A DNA stretch of 64,000 nucleotides from DASQPR01 sp963836775. Its GTDB lineage: Bacteria; Actinomycetota; Actinomycetes; Mycobacteriales; Micromonosporaceae. Below the pieces are notes generated by a model. It saw nothing but the letters and a program-made list of their open reading frames with translations. It did not search any database and was not told the origin of the DNA. Each line of letters opens with the position of its first letter. Position 1 is the first letter of the stretch. Shown in pieces: positions 24,895 through 33,821 of the stretch. Both the position numbers and the translations under genes were made by a program. The DNA lies in NCBI GenBank assembly GCA_963836775.1, contig CAWIKR010000003.1:3224001-3288000 (forward strand). Direction: 5' to 3'.

Positions 24895-25536
24895 TCATCC
24901 GGCCTGACCGGAGCGAGTTGACGAGTGCGCTTCATCCTGCTCGCGGGCGAGCAGGTGGAGATGTGTTATGGCCATGTTGATCGCGGAAGCCATCGGCGTG
25001 ACGTCGCGGGAAGTCTGCGCCAACAGATAGCCGCCCTGGACGGCTGCTACGAACCCCGTCGCAAGTTGGGCCACGTCGGCGTCCTGCGGAATGACACCTT
25101 CCTTCTGAAACCGCCGAAGGAGATCTTCGAACAGTTCTTGCCAAGCCATGAACAGGTCGTGGAGCTTCCTGCGTGCGACCGAGTCCTGATCGGAAACCTC
25201 GTTCGCCAGGGAGCCTAAAGCGCACCCGTAACGGCCGTGTTGCAGGGAGTTGTGCTCAACAAGTGCATCCCGCCAACGTCGCAGGCCCGCAAACGTCCGC
25301 ACCGTCTCCAAGCGTTCTCGCTCACCGGTTATCGTTCGCTCGCCCACAAACTCGATCACTGCCAGTACGAGCGCTGGCTTATCTTCAAAGTGTCGGTAGA
25401 GCTGCGATTTACTGACTTTGCTCGCTGAGACAACGTCGTCCAGAGTCGTTCCACCGACTCCTCGCACGCGCATCAGATCGGCGGCGGCAGCGACGATTCG
25501 AGACTTTGTCTTCGCGCCACGCGCCGTCAACCGCAC
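24895..25536 (-). CDS. TetR/AcrR-family regulator
   Basis: About 213 aa. The N-terminal helix-turn-helix is clear: TKSRIVAAAADLMRVRGVGGTTLDDVVSASKVSKSQLYRHFEDKPAL. The C-terminal ligand domain includes HNSLQHGRYGCALGSLANEV, typical of the TetR_C group that binds small electrophiles or drugs. The GTG at 25536 is my best start; the frame is open further upstream, so the N-terminus is uncertain. It is divergent from two quinone-reductase-like genes, which it probably represses. Confidence 0.85.
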   Translation of the reverse strand: MRLTARGAKTKSRIVAAAADLMRVRGVGGTTLDDVVSASKVSKSQLYRHFEDKPALVLAVIEFVGERTITGERERLETVRTFAGLRRWRDALVEHNSLQHGRYGCALGSLANEVSDQDSVARRKLHDLFMAWQELFEDLLRRFQKEGVIPQDADVAQLATGFVAAVQGGYLLAQTSRDVTPMASAINMAITHLHLLAREQDEAHSSTRSGQAG

Positions 25537-25637
25537 GGCTGTGGCCGTACGACTGCCGACTACCCTGGACGGGTTCGTCCAGTTGTGGCTGGACCGTGCA
25601 AGCCGCGCGACCGATGACTGCATGCAGGGGGTGCCGG

Positions 25638-26555
25638 ATGAAGGCGATTGTGGTGACGGATCAGGCCGCGGGAACGGCCGGGATGACTCTGGCGGAGCGA
25701 CCCAAGCCGGAGGCGGCGGGAAACGATGTGCTCGTCGAGGTCCATGCCTCGGGCTTCACGCCTGGAGAGCTGACGTGGCCGTCGAGCTGGACCGATCGCC
25801 TCGGCCGCGACCGGACACCGTCGATCCCCGGCCATGAGTTGGCCGGCGTGGTCGCCGCCCTCGGGTACGGAACTACGGGACTGTCGGTGGGACAGCGAGT
25901 GTTCGGCCTCACGGACTGGACCCGTGACGGCACGCTGGCGGAGTACGCGGCCGTCGAGGCACGCAACCTCGCGCCGCTACCGGGAGACGTCGACTTCACG
26001 GTGGGCGCGAGCCTGCCGATCTCGGGTCTGACCGCTTGGCAGGGACTGTTCGAACATGGTCGCCTTCAGGCGGGGCAAAGCGTCCTTGTGCACGGCGCGG
26101 CCGGCGGCGTCGGATCGACGGTAACCCAGCTCGCGCGCGAGGCCGGTGCCTACGTCATCGGTACCGGACGCGCTGCCGACCGTCAGACGGCACTCGACTT
26201 CGGCGCGAAGGAGTTCGCCGACCTCGATACCGACTCACTGGACGACATCGGCGGAGTCGATCTGGTGTTCGACGTCATCGGCGGCGACATCGGAAGGCGG
26301 TCTGCGGGTCTGGTCCGAGCCGGCGGAACACTCGTGACCATCGCCGGCCCGCCGGAGGCACGGCCAGCCGACGGCCTGGCGATCGACTTCGTTGTTGTGT
26401 CCGATCGCGCCCAACTGAGTGAGGTTGTCCGGCGCGTGCGGGACGGACGACTGCGGACGGTCATCGGCAACGTCGCGACCCTCGACCACGCCGTTGCGGC
26501 GTTCAATCCGACCCAGCGGGTCAAGGGAAAGACGATCATCCGCGTTCGCCCGTAA
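25638..26555 (+). CDS. NADP-dependent zinc-type alcohol dehydrogenase-like oxidoreductase (copy 1)
   Basis: 305 aa MDR-family protein without the structural zinc ligands. It has the GroES-like domain (PSIPGHELAGVVAALG near 62) and a Rossmann domain with VLVHGAAGGVGSTVTQLA (near 140-157), which binds NADPH. Such proteins reduce quinones or alpha,beta-unsaturated carbonyls. The ATG at 25638 has family-like residues (MKAIVVTDQAAG) directly after it. A second, very similar gene and a 3' relic follow, so this is a tandem amplification next to a TetR regulator. Confidence 0.88.
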   Translation: MKAIVVTDQAAGTAGMTLAERPKPEAAGNDVLVEVHASGFTPGELTWPSSWTDRLGRDRTPSIPGHELAGVVAALGYGTTGLSVGQRVFGLTDWTRDGTLAEYAAVEARNLAPLPGDVDFTVGASLPISGLTAWQGLFEHGRLQAGQSVLVHGAAGGVGSTVTQLAREAGAYVIGTGRAADRQTALDFGAKEFADLDTDSLDDIGGVDLVFDVIGGDIGRRSAGLVRAGGTLVTIAGPPEARPADGLAIDFVVVSDRAQLSEVVRRVRDGRLRTVIGNVATLDHAVAAFNPTQRVKGKTIIRVRP

Positions 26556-26600
26556 GGACTTGTCACACGCAAGCACAAGAGTGACCCCGGCAGGAGTTCG

Positions 26601-26731
26601 AGCCGTCCGGCGGGTCCGGATGGTTGGCTGTGGACGGACATGGGCAACGTCGCGGCCCTCGACGATGTCGTCGCCGCCTTCAACCCGACCTAAAGGGCCA
26701 ACGGCAAGACGATCATCCGATTCGTCCACAA
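26601..26731 (+). pseudogene. 3' relic of a third oxidoreductase copy
   Basis: The DNA matches the last about 130 bases of copy 1 (GTCCGGCG.GT..GG, GGCAACGTCGCG.CCCTCGAC, GCCTTCAACCCGACC, then AAGACGATCATCCG) but has frameshifts and an in-frame TAA. It lies between the two intact copies. This is a remnant of tandem duplication rather than a functional gene. Confidence 0.7.
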
Positions 26732-26802
26732 GGACGCGCACAACGGAGATCCCTGTTACGTCGTATCGGGGTTAGGCGAAGACTGTTACAAGAGGAATTC
26801 AT

Positions 26803-27744
26803 GTGAAAGCGATCGTGGTGACGGACCGGGCTGCCGGAACGGCGGGGATGACGCTCACGGAGCGGCCCGAGCCGGACGCGGCGTGGCTCGGCAGTCTTGA
26901 AGGCGCCAACTACGGCGATGTCGTCGTCGAAGTTCATGCGTCGGGATTCACCGGGAATGAGCTGGAGTGGCCCTCGACCTGGATCGATCGCCTAGGCCGT
27001 GACCGGACACCGTCGATCCCCGGCCATGAGGTGGCCGGTGTGGTCACCGCCCTCAGCTACGGGGCAACGGGGCTGTCGGTGGGACAGCGGGTGTTCGGCC
27101 TTACGGACTGGACTCGCGACGGCACGCTGGCGGAGTTTGTCGTCGTCGAAGCACGCAACCTCGCGCCGCTGGCGGGCGACGTCGACTTCACGATGGGCGC
27201 GGGCGTCGCGATGACGGGACTGACCGCGTGGCAAGGTTTGTTCGAGCACGGCCACCTCCGTGCCGGCCAGAGCGTTCTCGTCCACGGCGCGGCCGGTGCA
27301 GTCGGTTCGATGGCGACACAGCTCGCACGTGAGACCGGCGCTTACGTCATCGGCACCGGGCGCGCTGCCCACCGTCAGACGGCGCGCGACTTCGGCGTGC
27401 AGGATTTCGTCGACCTCGACAACGACGCGCTGGAAGGCGTCGGCGGCGTCGATTTGGTGTTCGATGTCTTCGGCGGCGACATCGGAAGACGGTCCGCGGG
27501 TCTGGTCCGAGCCGGCGGAACACTCGTGACCGTCGCCGGCCCGCCCCCGGCCCGGCCGGCCGACGGTCTGGCGGTCGACTTCGTTGTCGTGTCCGATCGC
27601 GCGCAACTGGGTGAGATCGCCCATCGGGTGAGGGAGGGACGGCTGCGGACGAACATCGGCCAAGTCGCGACCCTGAATGACGCCGTCGCTGCCTTCAACC
27701 CGACCGAGCGGATCAACGGAAAGACGATCATCCGCGTTCGCTAG
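26803..27744 (+). CDS. NADP-dependent zinc-type alcohol dehydrogenase-like oxidoreductase (copy 2)
   Basis: 313 aa, a close paralogue of copy 1 (long identical stretches such as DRLGRDRTPSIPGHE and GTGRAA.RQTA.DFG). It has one insertion of about 8 residues near residue 30 (LGSLEGANY). NADPH motif VLVHGAAGAVGSMATQLA. The GTG start at 26803 is backed by AGAGGA 5 nt upstream. The duplication plus relic suggest selection for gene dosage or divergence. The region 27745-27958 holds no gene. Confidence 0.88.
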   Translation: MKAIVVTDRAAGTAGMTLTERPEPDAAWLGSLEGANYGDVVVEVHASGFTGNELEWPSTWIDRLGRDRTPSIPGHEVAGVVTALSYGATGLSVGQRVFGLTDWTRDGTLAEFVVVEARNLAPLAGDVDFTMGAGVAMTGLTAWQGLFEHGHLRAGQSVLVHGAAGAVGSMATQLARETGAYVIGTGRAAHRQTARDFGVQDFVDLDNDALEGVGGVDLVFDVFGGDIGRRSAGLVRAGGTLVTVAGPPPARPADGLAVDFVVVSDRAQLGEIAHRVREGRLRTNIGQVATLNDAVAAFNPTERINGKTIIRVR

Positions 27745-27958
27745 TGAGCACTTAGCCGCACCGTAAGTGGCGGCTGACCTGCTGATCCTTTCAGGCATCT
27801 TGATCAACAGAGTCGCCGCGTCTTCATATTCAGCGCAGCTGATGCGCGTTTAAAGCAGTGGAGCGCAGTGCCATCGGTCAGGCCCGGCGTCTCCAACACG
27901 TAGTCTGCGACGACCGGTTGATCGGTCGGCGGCCACGGTGACCCAGTAGGCTCATGGT

Positions 27959-29032
27959 GTGGATCAAGAAGAACGGATCGCCCTGTTCCTCGACTACGAG
28001 AACCTGGCCATCGGCGCCCGCGAGCATCTCGATGGCAGGACGTTCGACCTACGACCGATCGCCGACGCGCTCGCCGAACGCGGCCGAGTCATCGTGCGGC
28101 GCGCCTATGCGGACTGGTCTTTCTTCGACGAGGACCGACGCGCGCTCACCCGGTCGCACGTCGAACTCATCGACATCCCCCAGCGGATGGGTGCGTCCCG
28201 CAAGAACTCCGCCGACATCAAAATGGCAGTCGACGCTCTCGAGCTGGCATTCGAACGCGACTACATCTCGACGTTCGTGTTCGGGACTGGCGACAGCGAC
28301 TTCACTCCCCTGGTCCACAAGCTCCGCGAACTCAACAAGCGGGTCATCGGCGTCGGCGTCGAGCGGTCCACGTCCGCACTCTTGCCGCCGGCCTGCGACG
28401 AGTTCCTCTACTACGACCGGCTGGAAGGTGTCGACATACGGCCCGGCCAGCCCGGCACCGGGGAGCGGACCTCTCGGCCCGCGGGAGCGCCGTCGGTCGC
28501 CGAAGCCGACACGGCCGCCGAGGCGATAGCTCCTGAGCGCGACGTCGACGCCGTGGCCGTGCTCGTCGCCCAGACCGTCGCCGGGCTGCAGGGCAGCGCC
28601 AGTGGCGCGATCACTGCCTCGACACTCAAACGCACGCTGCTGCGCAAGGATCCGACGTTCAGCGAGGCCGACTACGGGTTCCGCGCGTTCGGTGAGTTGC
28701 TGCGCTACCTCGCCGAGCACAACATCGTCGACCTCGTCACCGGACCGGCCAAGGGCGACCCGGAGGTCACCCTGCCCGAGCACGACGACCGCGAGTCCGC
28801 GTTCGCACTGCTGCGCGCGGTCGTCGCCGACCTGAGCCGCGGCGGCGCGGCGGTCGCCCTTTCCGGTCTGAAGAACCAGCTGCGCCGCGCTGAACCCGAC
28901 TTCAGCGAGAAGAAGCTCGGCTACCGCAGTTTCCTGCAGTTCTGCAAGGCCGCCGCGACCAACGGTTCGGTCGAGCTCCGCTGGGACGCGGACTCCGACG
29001 ACTACCTGCTCACGACCGCGTCACCGGCCTGA
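27959..29032 (+). CDS. NYN-domain ribonuclease with two OST-HTH/LOTUS-like domains
   Basis: 357 aa. Residues about 5-150 form a NYN (PIN-like) nuclease domain with the acidic residues IALFLDYENLA (Asp12), SADIKMAVDALEL (Asp86) and FGTGDSDFTPLVHKL (Asp110, Asp112). Residues 205-280 and 282-355 are two similar winged-helix units (TLKRTLLRKDPTFSEADYGFRAFGELLRYL and LKNQLRRAEPDFSEKKLGYRSFLQFCKAA), the OST-HTH/LOTUS fold that binds RNA, including G-rich RNA in eukaryotes. A role in RNA turnover is likely. The GTG start follows no strong ribosome site. It appears monocistronic. Confidence 0.88.
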   Translation: MDQEERIALFLDYENLAIGAREHLDGRTFDLRPIADALAERGRVIVRRAYADWSFFDEDRRALTRSHVELIDIPQRMGASRKNSADIKMAVDALELAFERDYISTFVFGTGDSDFTPLVHKLRELNKRVIGVGVERSTSALLPPACDEFLYYDRLEGVDIRPGQPGTGERTSRPAGAPSVAEADTAAEAIAPERDVDAVAVLVAQTVAGLQGSASGAITASTLKRTLLRKDPTFSEADYGFRAFGELLRYLAEHNIVDLVTGPAKGDPEVTLPEHDDRESAFALLRAVVADLSRGGAAVALSGLKNQLRRAEPDFSEKKLGYRSFLQFCKAAATNGSVELRWDADSDDYLLTTASPA

Positions 29033-29253
29033 CGGCGGGCACGGCAGTTGCGTTCACAGCCGCAGCCGCCGCTGTGCGCGCATCCGGGACCGGCCCTCGA
29101 TCGCGACCGGCCGACGACGTGAACATATCCACCCGCCGCGGGACGATCGGCTCTAGCCGCATTTACGGCGCGTACGACGCCGCGGCGGACTAGCGTTATC
29201 GGGTGCCTGGCCCGACGAACCCCAGGCCACGAGAGTTCGTAAGGAGTTTCGCG

Positions 29254-30021
29254 ATGAAACTCGCCGTGATCGGTTCCACTGGCCTTGTGGGTAGCCAGCT
29301 CGTCGCCCTCGCCGAGTCGAAGGGGCATGTCGTCACCGGCATCTCGAAGGAGTCCGGCATCGACCTCCTCGTGGGCACCGGACTGAAGGATGCGCTCGAC
29401 GGCGTCGAGACCATCGTCAACGTCGTCCAGAGCCCGAACCTCGACCAGCAGGACTCGACTGAGTTCTTCACGACAGTCGCGGCAATCCTCGGACGGGCCG
29501 CTTCAGGCGCCGGAGTCCGTCGAACCGTCGTACTGTCCATCATCGGTGTTGACCGGGTTGCCGCCGCCGAAAGCGAAACCGGCACCGGCTTTGACGGCTA
29601 TTACGCGGCCAAGTACGCCCAGGAGCAAGCCACCCGCGAGCACACGCCAGGCGCACAGGTCGTCCGGTCTGCTCAGTTCCACGACATCGCCCGACAGATG
29701 ATCGGCTGGGGCCGAGCCGGCGACACGACGACGGTCCCCGACCTGTTGATTCAGCCACTTGCCGTCGCGGCCATGGTCGCGGTGCTGCTCGACGTCGCTA
29801 GCGCTGCCCGCGGCGGCGATCTCGTCGAGGTCGCAGGGCCTCGGTCCGAGCATCTTGCGGCGATGTCGACGGCGTTCGCACGGCACCAGGGCGACGCAGT
29901 GCAGGTGGTCGTCGGCCCGGTTGGTGATGCCGTCAGCGGCGGCATTCTGCTGCCCAGTCCCGACGCTGTCCTCGTCGGCCCGACCTTCGACGAGTGGCTG
30001 GCGGCCCAAACCAGCCCCTGA
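29254..30021 (+). CDS. NAD(P)-binding NmrA/SDR-like protein
   Basis: 255 aa. The N-terminal Rossmann motif is VIGSTGLVGSQLVALA (GxxGxxG at residues 5-11). A YYAAKYAQEQ stretch near 128 recalls the atypical-SDR YxxxK. Proteins of this group are redox sensors or reductases acting on small molecules; the exact role is unknown. AAGGAG 9 nt before the ATG at 29254 supports the start. The YidB-like gene follows within 10 bp. The gap 29033-29253 shows nothing. Confidence 0.8.
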   Translation: MKLAVIGSTGLVGSQLVALAESKGHVVTGISKESGIDLLVGTGLKDALDGVETIVNVVQSPNLDQQDSTEFFTTVAAILGRAASGAGVRRTVVLSIIGVDRVAAAESETGTGFDGYYAAKYAQEQATREHTPGAQVVRSAQFHDIARQMIGWGRAGDTTTVPDLLIQPLAVAAMVAVLLDVASAARGGDLVEVAGPRSEHLAAMSTAFARHQGDAVQVVVGPVGDAVSGGILLPSPDAVLVGPTFDEWLAAQTSP

Positions 30022-30027
30022 GTGAGG

Positions 30028-30474
30028 ATGACCGCAGTGGACACCGCCAAACTTTCGATGTTGCTTGACGATCCCGAGGTGCGGGTGATCGTTTACGGCC
30101 TAGGCCACGTCTACCCTTCTCGACCGACGGAAACCGGGCCGCAGCGGGTTCGCGCAGCCCTTCAACGGCTGACCGAGACCGCAGATCCCGTGCAGGTTGA
30201 GAGCTGGTTGTCCGACGAGGCTGTCAACGGTGCGATCACCGTGGACCAGATACAGGCAGCTTTCGGTGACCAGGTCATCAGCGACCTGGCTGGTTTCACG
30301 GATAGCGAGCCGTCGGAAGTGGCGTGGCAACTTACCGCAGTGCTGCCCGATCTCGTCGATGCGTTTAGCCCTGGCGGCGTCATGGTGGACGCGGCCGAAC
30401 TCCGTGCTGAGTTTCTCGGTGCCACTGGCGCCGGGGACCGGTCGGCCGGGCCGTTTGCTCCCCACATCGACTGA
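30028..30474 (+). CDS. YidB/DUF937-like protein
   Basis: About 148 aa. The segment DQIQAAFGDQVISDLAGFTDSEPSEVAWQLTAVLPDLVDAFSPGGVM matches the YidB/DUF937 pattern (…A..LG.S..E....LA..LP.vVD.lTP.G). The N-terminal half is extra. The function of the family is not known. The ATG at 30028 directly follows GAGTGAGG; a GTG at 30022 is also possible. It is probably co-transcribed with the preceding NmrA-like gene. Confidence 0.6.
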   Translation: MTAVDTAKLSMLLDDPEVRVIVYGLGHVYPSRPTETGPQRVRAALQRLTETADPVQVESWLSDEAVNGAITVDQIQAAFGDQVISDLAGFTDSEPSEVAWQLTAVLPDLVDAFSPGGVMVDAAELRAEFLGATGAGDRSAGPFAPHID

Positions 30475-30987
30475 TCACTTGACCAGCCTTTCTGCCTGCC
30501 CACAATCGACGTACGCCACAGCGCCGATCCACAGTCCGCTGTGAGGTCGCACCGGCCAACGAAGCTCAGGGATCTATGAAGCCGCTGCTCAGAGCGTAAG
30601 GCGAGGCTTGCCTGAGGGATGTCGAGGTTGTCCGACTGGGCGGCTAAGGTGAGCGACGATGTCGGACGGGAGCACGGTCACGGCGACGAGCCCCAGCTAT
30701 GCGGTGAAACAGCTAAGCGCCCCGGGGTTACTCGCGATCTGCCGCACGGAACCTGAGCACTTGCAGCTCGTGAGCGGCGCTTGCGCCACGTCACAGACAG
30801 CGCAACCCTTCGGCCGCGCCGATCTAGATCCGGTCATTGAGAAAGGGCCCGACCTGGCGGTCGAGCCCATGGTTGAACGTCGCACTGCGCGCCTGGTCTG
30901 CGTACGCCTACAACGAGGCAAGCCCGGACGCGGCGATGGCAGTCGACTGCCGATCCGCGTCCGGGCCATTGTGGGCTTGTCGGACTG
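30475..30987. other. Gene-poor stretch of 513 bases
   Basis: A 114-codon open frame (30659-31003) crosses into the Ino1 gene and has no recognisable domain or good ribosome site, so I do not call it. I see no RNA gene and no clear terminator. Confidence 0.5.
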
Positions 30988-32313
30988 TTATGCCTCGTCG
31001 TAGTACTCGCGGCCGAGGTGAGTGATCTGCTCCTCGCCCATCAGCCAGCGCAGCGTGTTCTTCAGCTTCATCTGTTGGATGAACAGGTCGTGCTCCGGGT
31101 AGACGTTCGGGGCGTGTTGCGGGTCCTTGAAGTAGAACGACAGCCACTCTTGTACGCCGGACAGACCCGCGCGCTGGGCCAGGTCCGTGAAGAGCACCAG
31201 GTCGAGTACCAGAGGCGCGGCCAGGATCGAGTCACGACATAGGAAGTCAACCTTGATCTGCATCGGGTAGCCGAGCCAACCGAAGAGGTCGATATTGTCC
31301 CAGCCCTCCTTCTGGTCACCACGCGGCGGGTAGTAGTTGATTCGTACCTTGTGGTAGTAGTCCCCGTAGAGTTCGGGGTTGACGTCGGGCTGCAGGATGT
31401 GTTCGAGCACGCCAAGCTTGGAAACCTCCTTGGTGCGGAAGCTGTCCGGGTCGTCGAGGACTTCACCGTCGCGGTTGCCGAGGATGTTGGTCGAGTACCA
31501 ACCATTCAACCCCAGCATGCGGGCCTTCAGCATCGGCGCCAGCACGGTCTTGAGCAGGGTCTGCCCGGTCTTGAAGTCCTTGCCGCCGATCGCCGCGCCG
31601 TTGGCGTGGGCGAGCTCCACGATCGCGGGCACGTCGCACGTCAGGTTCGGGGCGCCGTTAAGGAACGGGACACCCTCTTTGAGGGCCGCGTAGGCGTAAA
31701 GCATCGACGGCGGCACGGACTCGTCGTCTGCGTCCATCGCGGCCTCGAGCGCCTCGATGCTCTGGTGGGCTGGGCCCGGCTCGATGTAGATCTCGGTAGA
31801 GGCGCACCAGATCACGACCAGCCGGTCGCAGGAGTGGGCCTCCTTGAAGTCACGAATGTCCTGCCGGAGCGCATCGGCGAGCTCCCGCTTGCTGCCCCCC
31901 GTCTTGACATTGGCCCCTTCCAGCCGCCGCACGTAGTTCTGGTCGAAGACGGCCCGCATGGGCTCGATCTCCTTCAGCGCCGCGGCAATCGGCTCGATGT
32001 GTGAATACCGGTCGAGCACGCCGGCCTTGAGTGCGGCCTCGTAGGCGGTGTCCGAGATCGGGTCCCAGGCGCCAAAGACCATCTGGTCGAGGCCGGCCAG
32101 TGGCACGAGGTCACGGATGAGCGGAGAGCGGTCGTCGGTGCGCTTGCCAAGACGGATCGTGCCCATCTGCGTCAGCGAGCCGACCGGTGCGGCGAGGCCG
32201 CGCCGGGCCAACTCGACGCCGGCGATGAACGTCGTCGCCACCGCGCCGAGTCCGACGGTGAGGACGCCCAAGGTGCCCGCAGCGGATGCAATGTCGTGCT
32301 TGGGTGTGTTCAC
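30988..32313 (-). CDS. ino1: Inositol-3-phosphate synthase
   Basis: 441 aa. It converts glucose 6-phosphate to 1D-myo-inositol 3-phosphate with catalytic NAD+, the first step to inositol lipids and mycothiol. The NAD site is LTVGLGAVATTFIAGVELARRG near the N-terminus. The catalytic region shows GAPNLTCDVP, GGKDFKTGQTLLKTVLAPM and LGWYSTNILGNRDGEVL. The GTG at 32313 is the start because GGAGG lies 7 nt before it. A perfect 10-bp palindrome sits 56 bp upstream, and a PadR relic lies where mycobacteria carry a PadR gene next to ino1. Confidence 0.94.
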   Translation of the reverse strand: MNTPKHDIASAAGTLGVLTVGLGAVATTFIAGVELARRGLAAPVGSLTQMGTIRLGKRTDDRSPLIRDLVPLAGLDQMVFGAWDPISDTAYEAALKAGVLDRYSHIEPIAAALKEIEPMRAVFDQNYVRRLEGANVKTGGSKRELADALRQDIRDFKEAHSCDRLVVIWCASTEIYIEPGPAHQSIEALEAAMDADDESVPPSMLYAYAALKEGVPFLNGAPNLTCDVPAIVELAHANGAAIGGKDFKTGQTLLKTVLAPMLKARMLGLNGWYSTNILGNRDGEVLDDPDSFRTKEVSKLGVLEHILQPDVNPELYGDYYHKVRINYYPPRGDQKEGWDNIDLFGWLGYPMQIKVDFLCRDSILAAPLVLDLVLFTDLAQRAGLSGVQEWLSFYFKDPQHAPNVYPEHDLFIQQMKLKNTLRWLMGEEQITHLGREYYDEA

Positions 32314-32368
32314 GAAGTCAGCCTCCAAAAATGCTGTGTACTTGCGCGCCAGGGCGAAGTGCGCCCGG

Positions 32369-32391
32369 TGATGTATCGATCCGATACATCA
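32369..32391. promoter_or_regulatory. Perfect palindrome upstream of ino1
   Basis: Arms TGATGTATCG and CGATACATCA flank ATC, 56 bp before the ino1 start. It contains ATGT...ACAT, the outer pattern of PadR operators. A 10+10 bp perfect dyad in this position is almost certainly a regulator site for ino1. Confidence 0.75.
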
Positions 32392-32514
32392 GCACGATAT
32401 GTTCAAGCTGCGTTAACCGCAAGCTGTCCTCACGTTCGCTCCGCGACCAAACCCCCGGACCGGACCGATCGCCCACCGCGCACCGCAGGCAGATCGGCAA
32501 ACCCGGGCCGCGGC

Positions 32515-32670
32515 CTACGGATCCGACGGGCCAGGAGCCGAGCCTGGGTCGGTGCGCTGGCCCGGTTGACGGCCCGACCGCTCCGTCGTGATCAGCTCTT
32601 CCAGCCAGCGGACCTCGCGGTCGCCGGCTTCGAGCCCATGCCGTTGGAGTTCCAGGGTGTAGGCGTCCAT
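32515..32670 (-). pseudogene. C-terminal relic of a PadR-like regulator
   Basis: A 51-codon frame reads MDAYTLELQRHGLEAG and then REVRWLEELI, matching the last helices of the PadR C-terminal domain (..RRGIAHAxAEVxWLxELI). The DNA-binding N-terminal domain is absent upstream in any frame. In mycobacteria a PadR gene lies directly upstream of ino1, so this is probably its stump. The similarity is short, hence the moderate confidence. Confidence 0.4.
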
Positions 32671-32785
32671 GCCGCGCTTCTCGAACGGCGATGATCGGCA
32701 GATTCCCGCATACGGCTGTCGTCACCTGCGAAAATGTCCTTTAGCGCGGGGTATGTCGCCCCTCGGTTTCGCGTGTGATGGGACA

Positions 32786-33751
32786 GTGAGCCCGGTGACC
32801 GATTTCACCGCCTTCAGCAATGACTCGGGTTCGAGTTTGGATCCGTACCGCGACATGATCAGCCGTCTGGGTGACTACCAGGTGCTCGACGACGGCGACG
32901 ACGATCCGCTGCTGTTGAACGCCGACGGCCAGCCGGTCGACACCTGGCGCGAGGGCTATCCATACGACGAGCGCCTCAGCCGCGAGGCCTACGACCACGA
33001 CAAACGCCTACTACAGATCGAGTTGCTGAAGCTGCAGAACTGGATCAAGAGCTCGGGTACCCGGCTGGTCGTCCTGTTCGAAGGCCGCGACGCCGCCGGC
33101 AAGGGCGGCACCATCAAGCGTTTCATGGAACACCTCAACCCCCGCGGCGCCCGGGTGGTGGCGCTGGAAAAGCCGAGCGAGCGTGAACAGCGACAGTGGT
33201 ACTTCCAGCGATACATCGCCCACCTACCCGCCGACGGCGAAATCGTCTTCTTCGACCGGTCCTGGTACAACCGAGCCGGCGTCGAACGCGTGATGGGCTA
33301 CTCCAACCGCCCCGAATACCTCGAATTCATGCGCGAGGCCCCAGAACTGGAGCGGATGCTGGTGCGCTCAGGCATCCACCTGGTCAAGTTCTGGTTCTCG
33401 GTCTCGCGTCGCGAACAGCAGACCCGTTTCATCATCCGCCAGGTCGACCCGGTGCGGCAGTGGAAACTGTCACCAACCGATCTAGCATCACTCGATCGCT
33501 GGACCGAGTACACCGACGCCAAAGAGGCGATGTTCTTCAACACCGACACCGCCGACGCACCATGGACGGTCATCAAGAGCAACGACAAGAAACGAGCACG
33601 CCTCGAATCGATCCGCCACGTCCTCAACCAATTCCAATACGCCAACAAAGACGCACAAGTCGTCGGCATGCCCGACCCCCTGATCGTCGGCGCCGCGTCA
33701 CAGCTATTCGAAATCGACGAACGACCGGGGCGTTCATCGCCAGCGCGGTAA
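32786..33751 (+). CDS. ppk2: Polyphosphate kinase 2
   Basis: 321 aa, one-domain PPK2. It transfers phosphate between polyphosphate and nucleoside diphosphates. The Walker A motif is FEGRDAAGKGGTIKR (near residue 112), the Walker B/lid region is VFFDRSWYNRAGVERVMG (near 173), and FWFSVSRREQQTRF follows. The N-terminal WREGYPYDERLSREAYDHDKRLLQIELLKLQNWIK fits the class I group. The GTG start at 32786 is a best guess; GTG 32795 and ATG 32753 are possible. It is convergent with the potassium channel. Confidence 0.9.
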   Translation: MSPVTDFTAFSNDSGSSLDPYRDMISRLGDYQVLDDGDDDPLLLNADGQPVDTWREGYPYDERLSREAYDHDKRLLQIELLKLQNWIKSSGTRLVVLFEGRDAAGKGGTIKRFMEHLNPRGARVVALEKPSEREQRQWYFQRYIAHLPADGEIVFFDRSWYNRAGVERVMGYSNRPEYLEFMREAPELERMLVRSGIHLVKFWFSVSRREQQTRFIIRQVDPVRQWKLSPTDLASLDRWTEYTDAKEAMFFNTDTADAPWTVIKSNDKKRARLESIRHVLNQFQYANKDAQVVGMPDPLIVGAASQLFEIDERPGRSSPAR

Positions 33752-33821
33752 CCGCCGCTAAGTGCACGTCAATTGCATGGTGATCTTGTTTGGTCCGGCG
33801 TCGTGGTGTTCTGTCAGGTGG

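Noticed and set aside
30659..31003. 114-codon rightward open frame
   Set aside because: No domain or ribosome site, and it runs into the 3' end of ino1 on the other strand.
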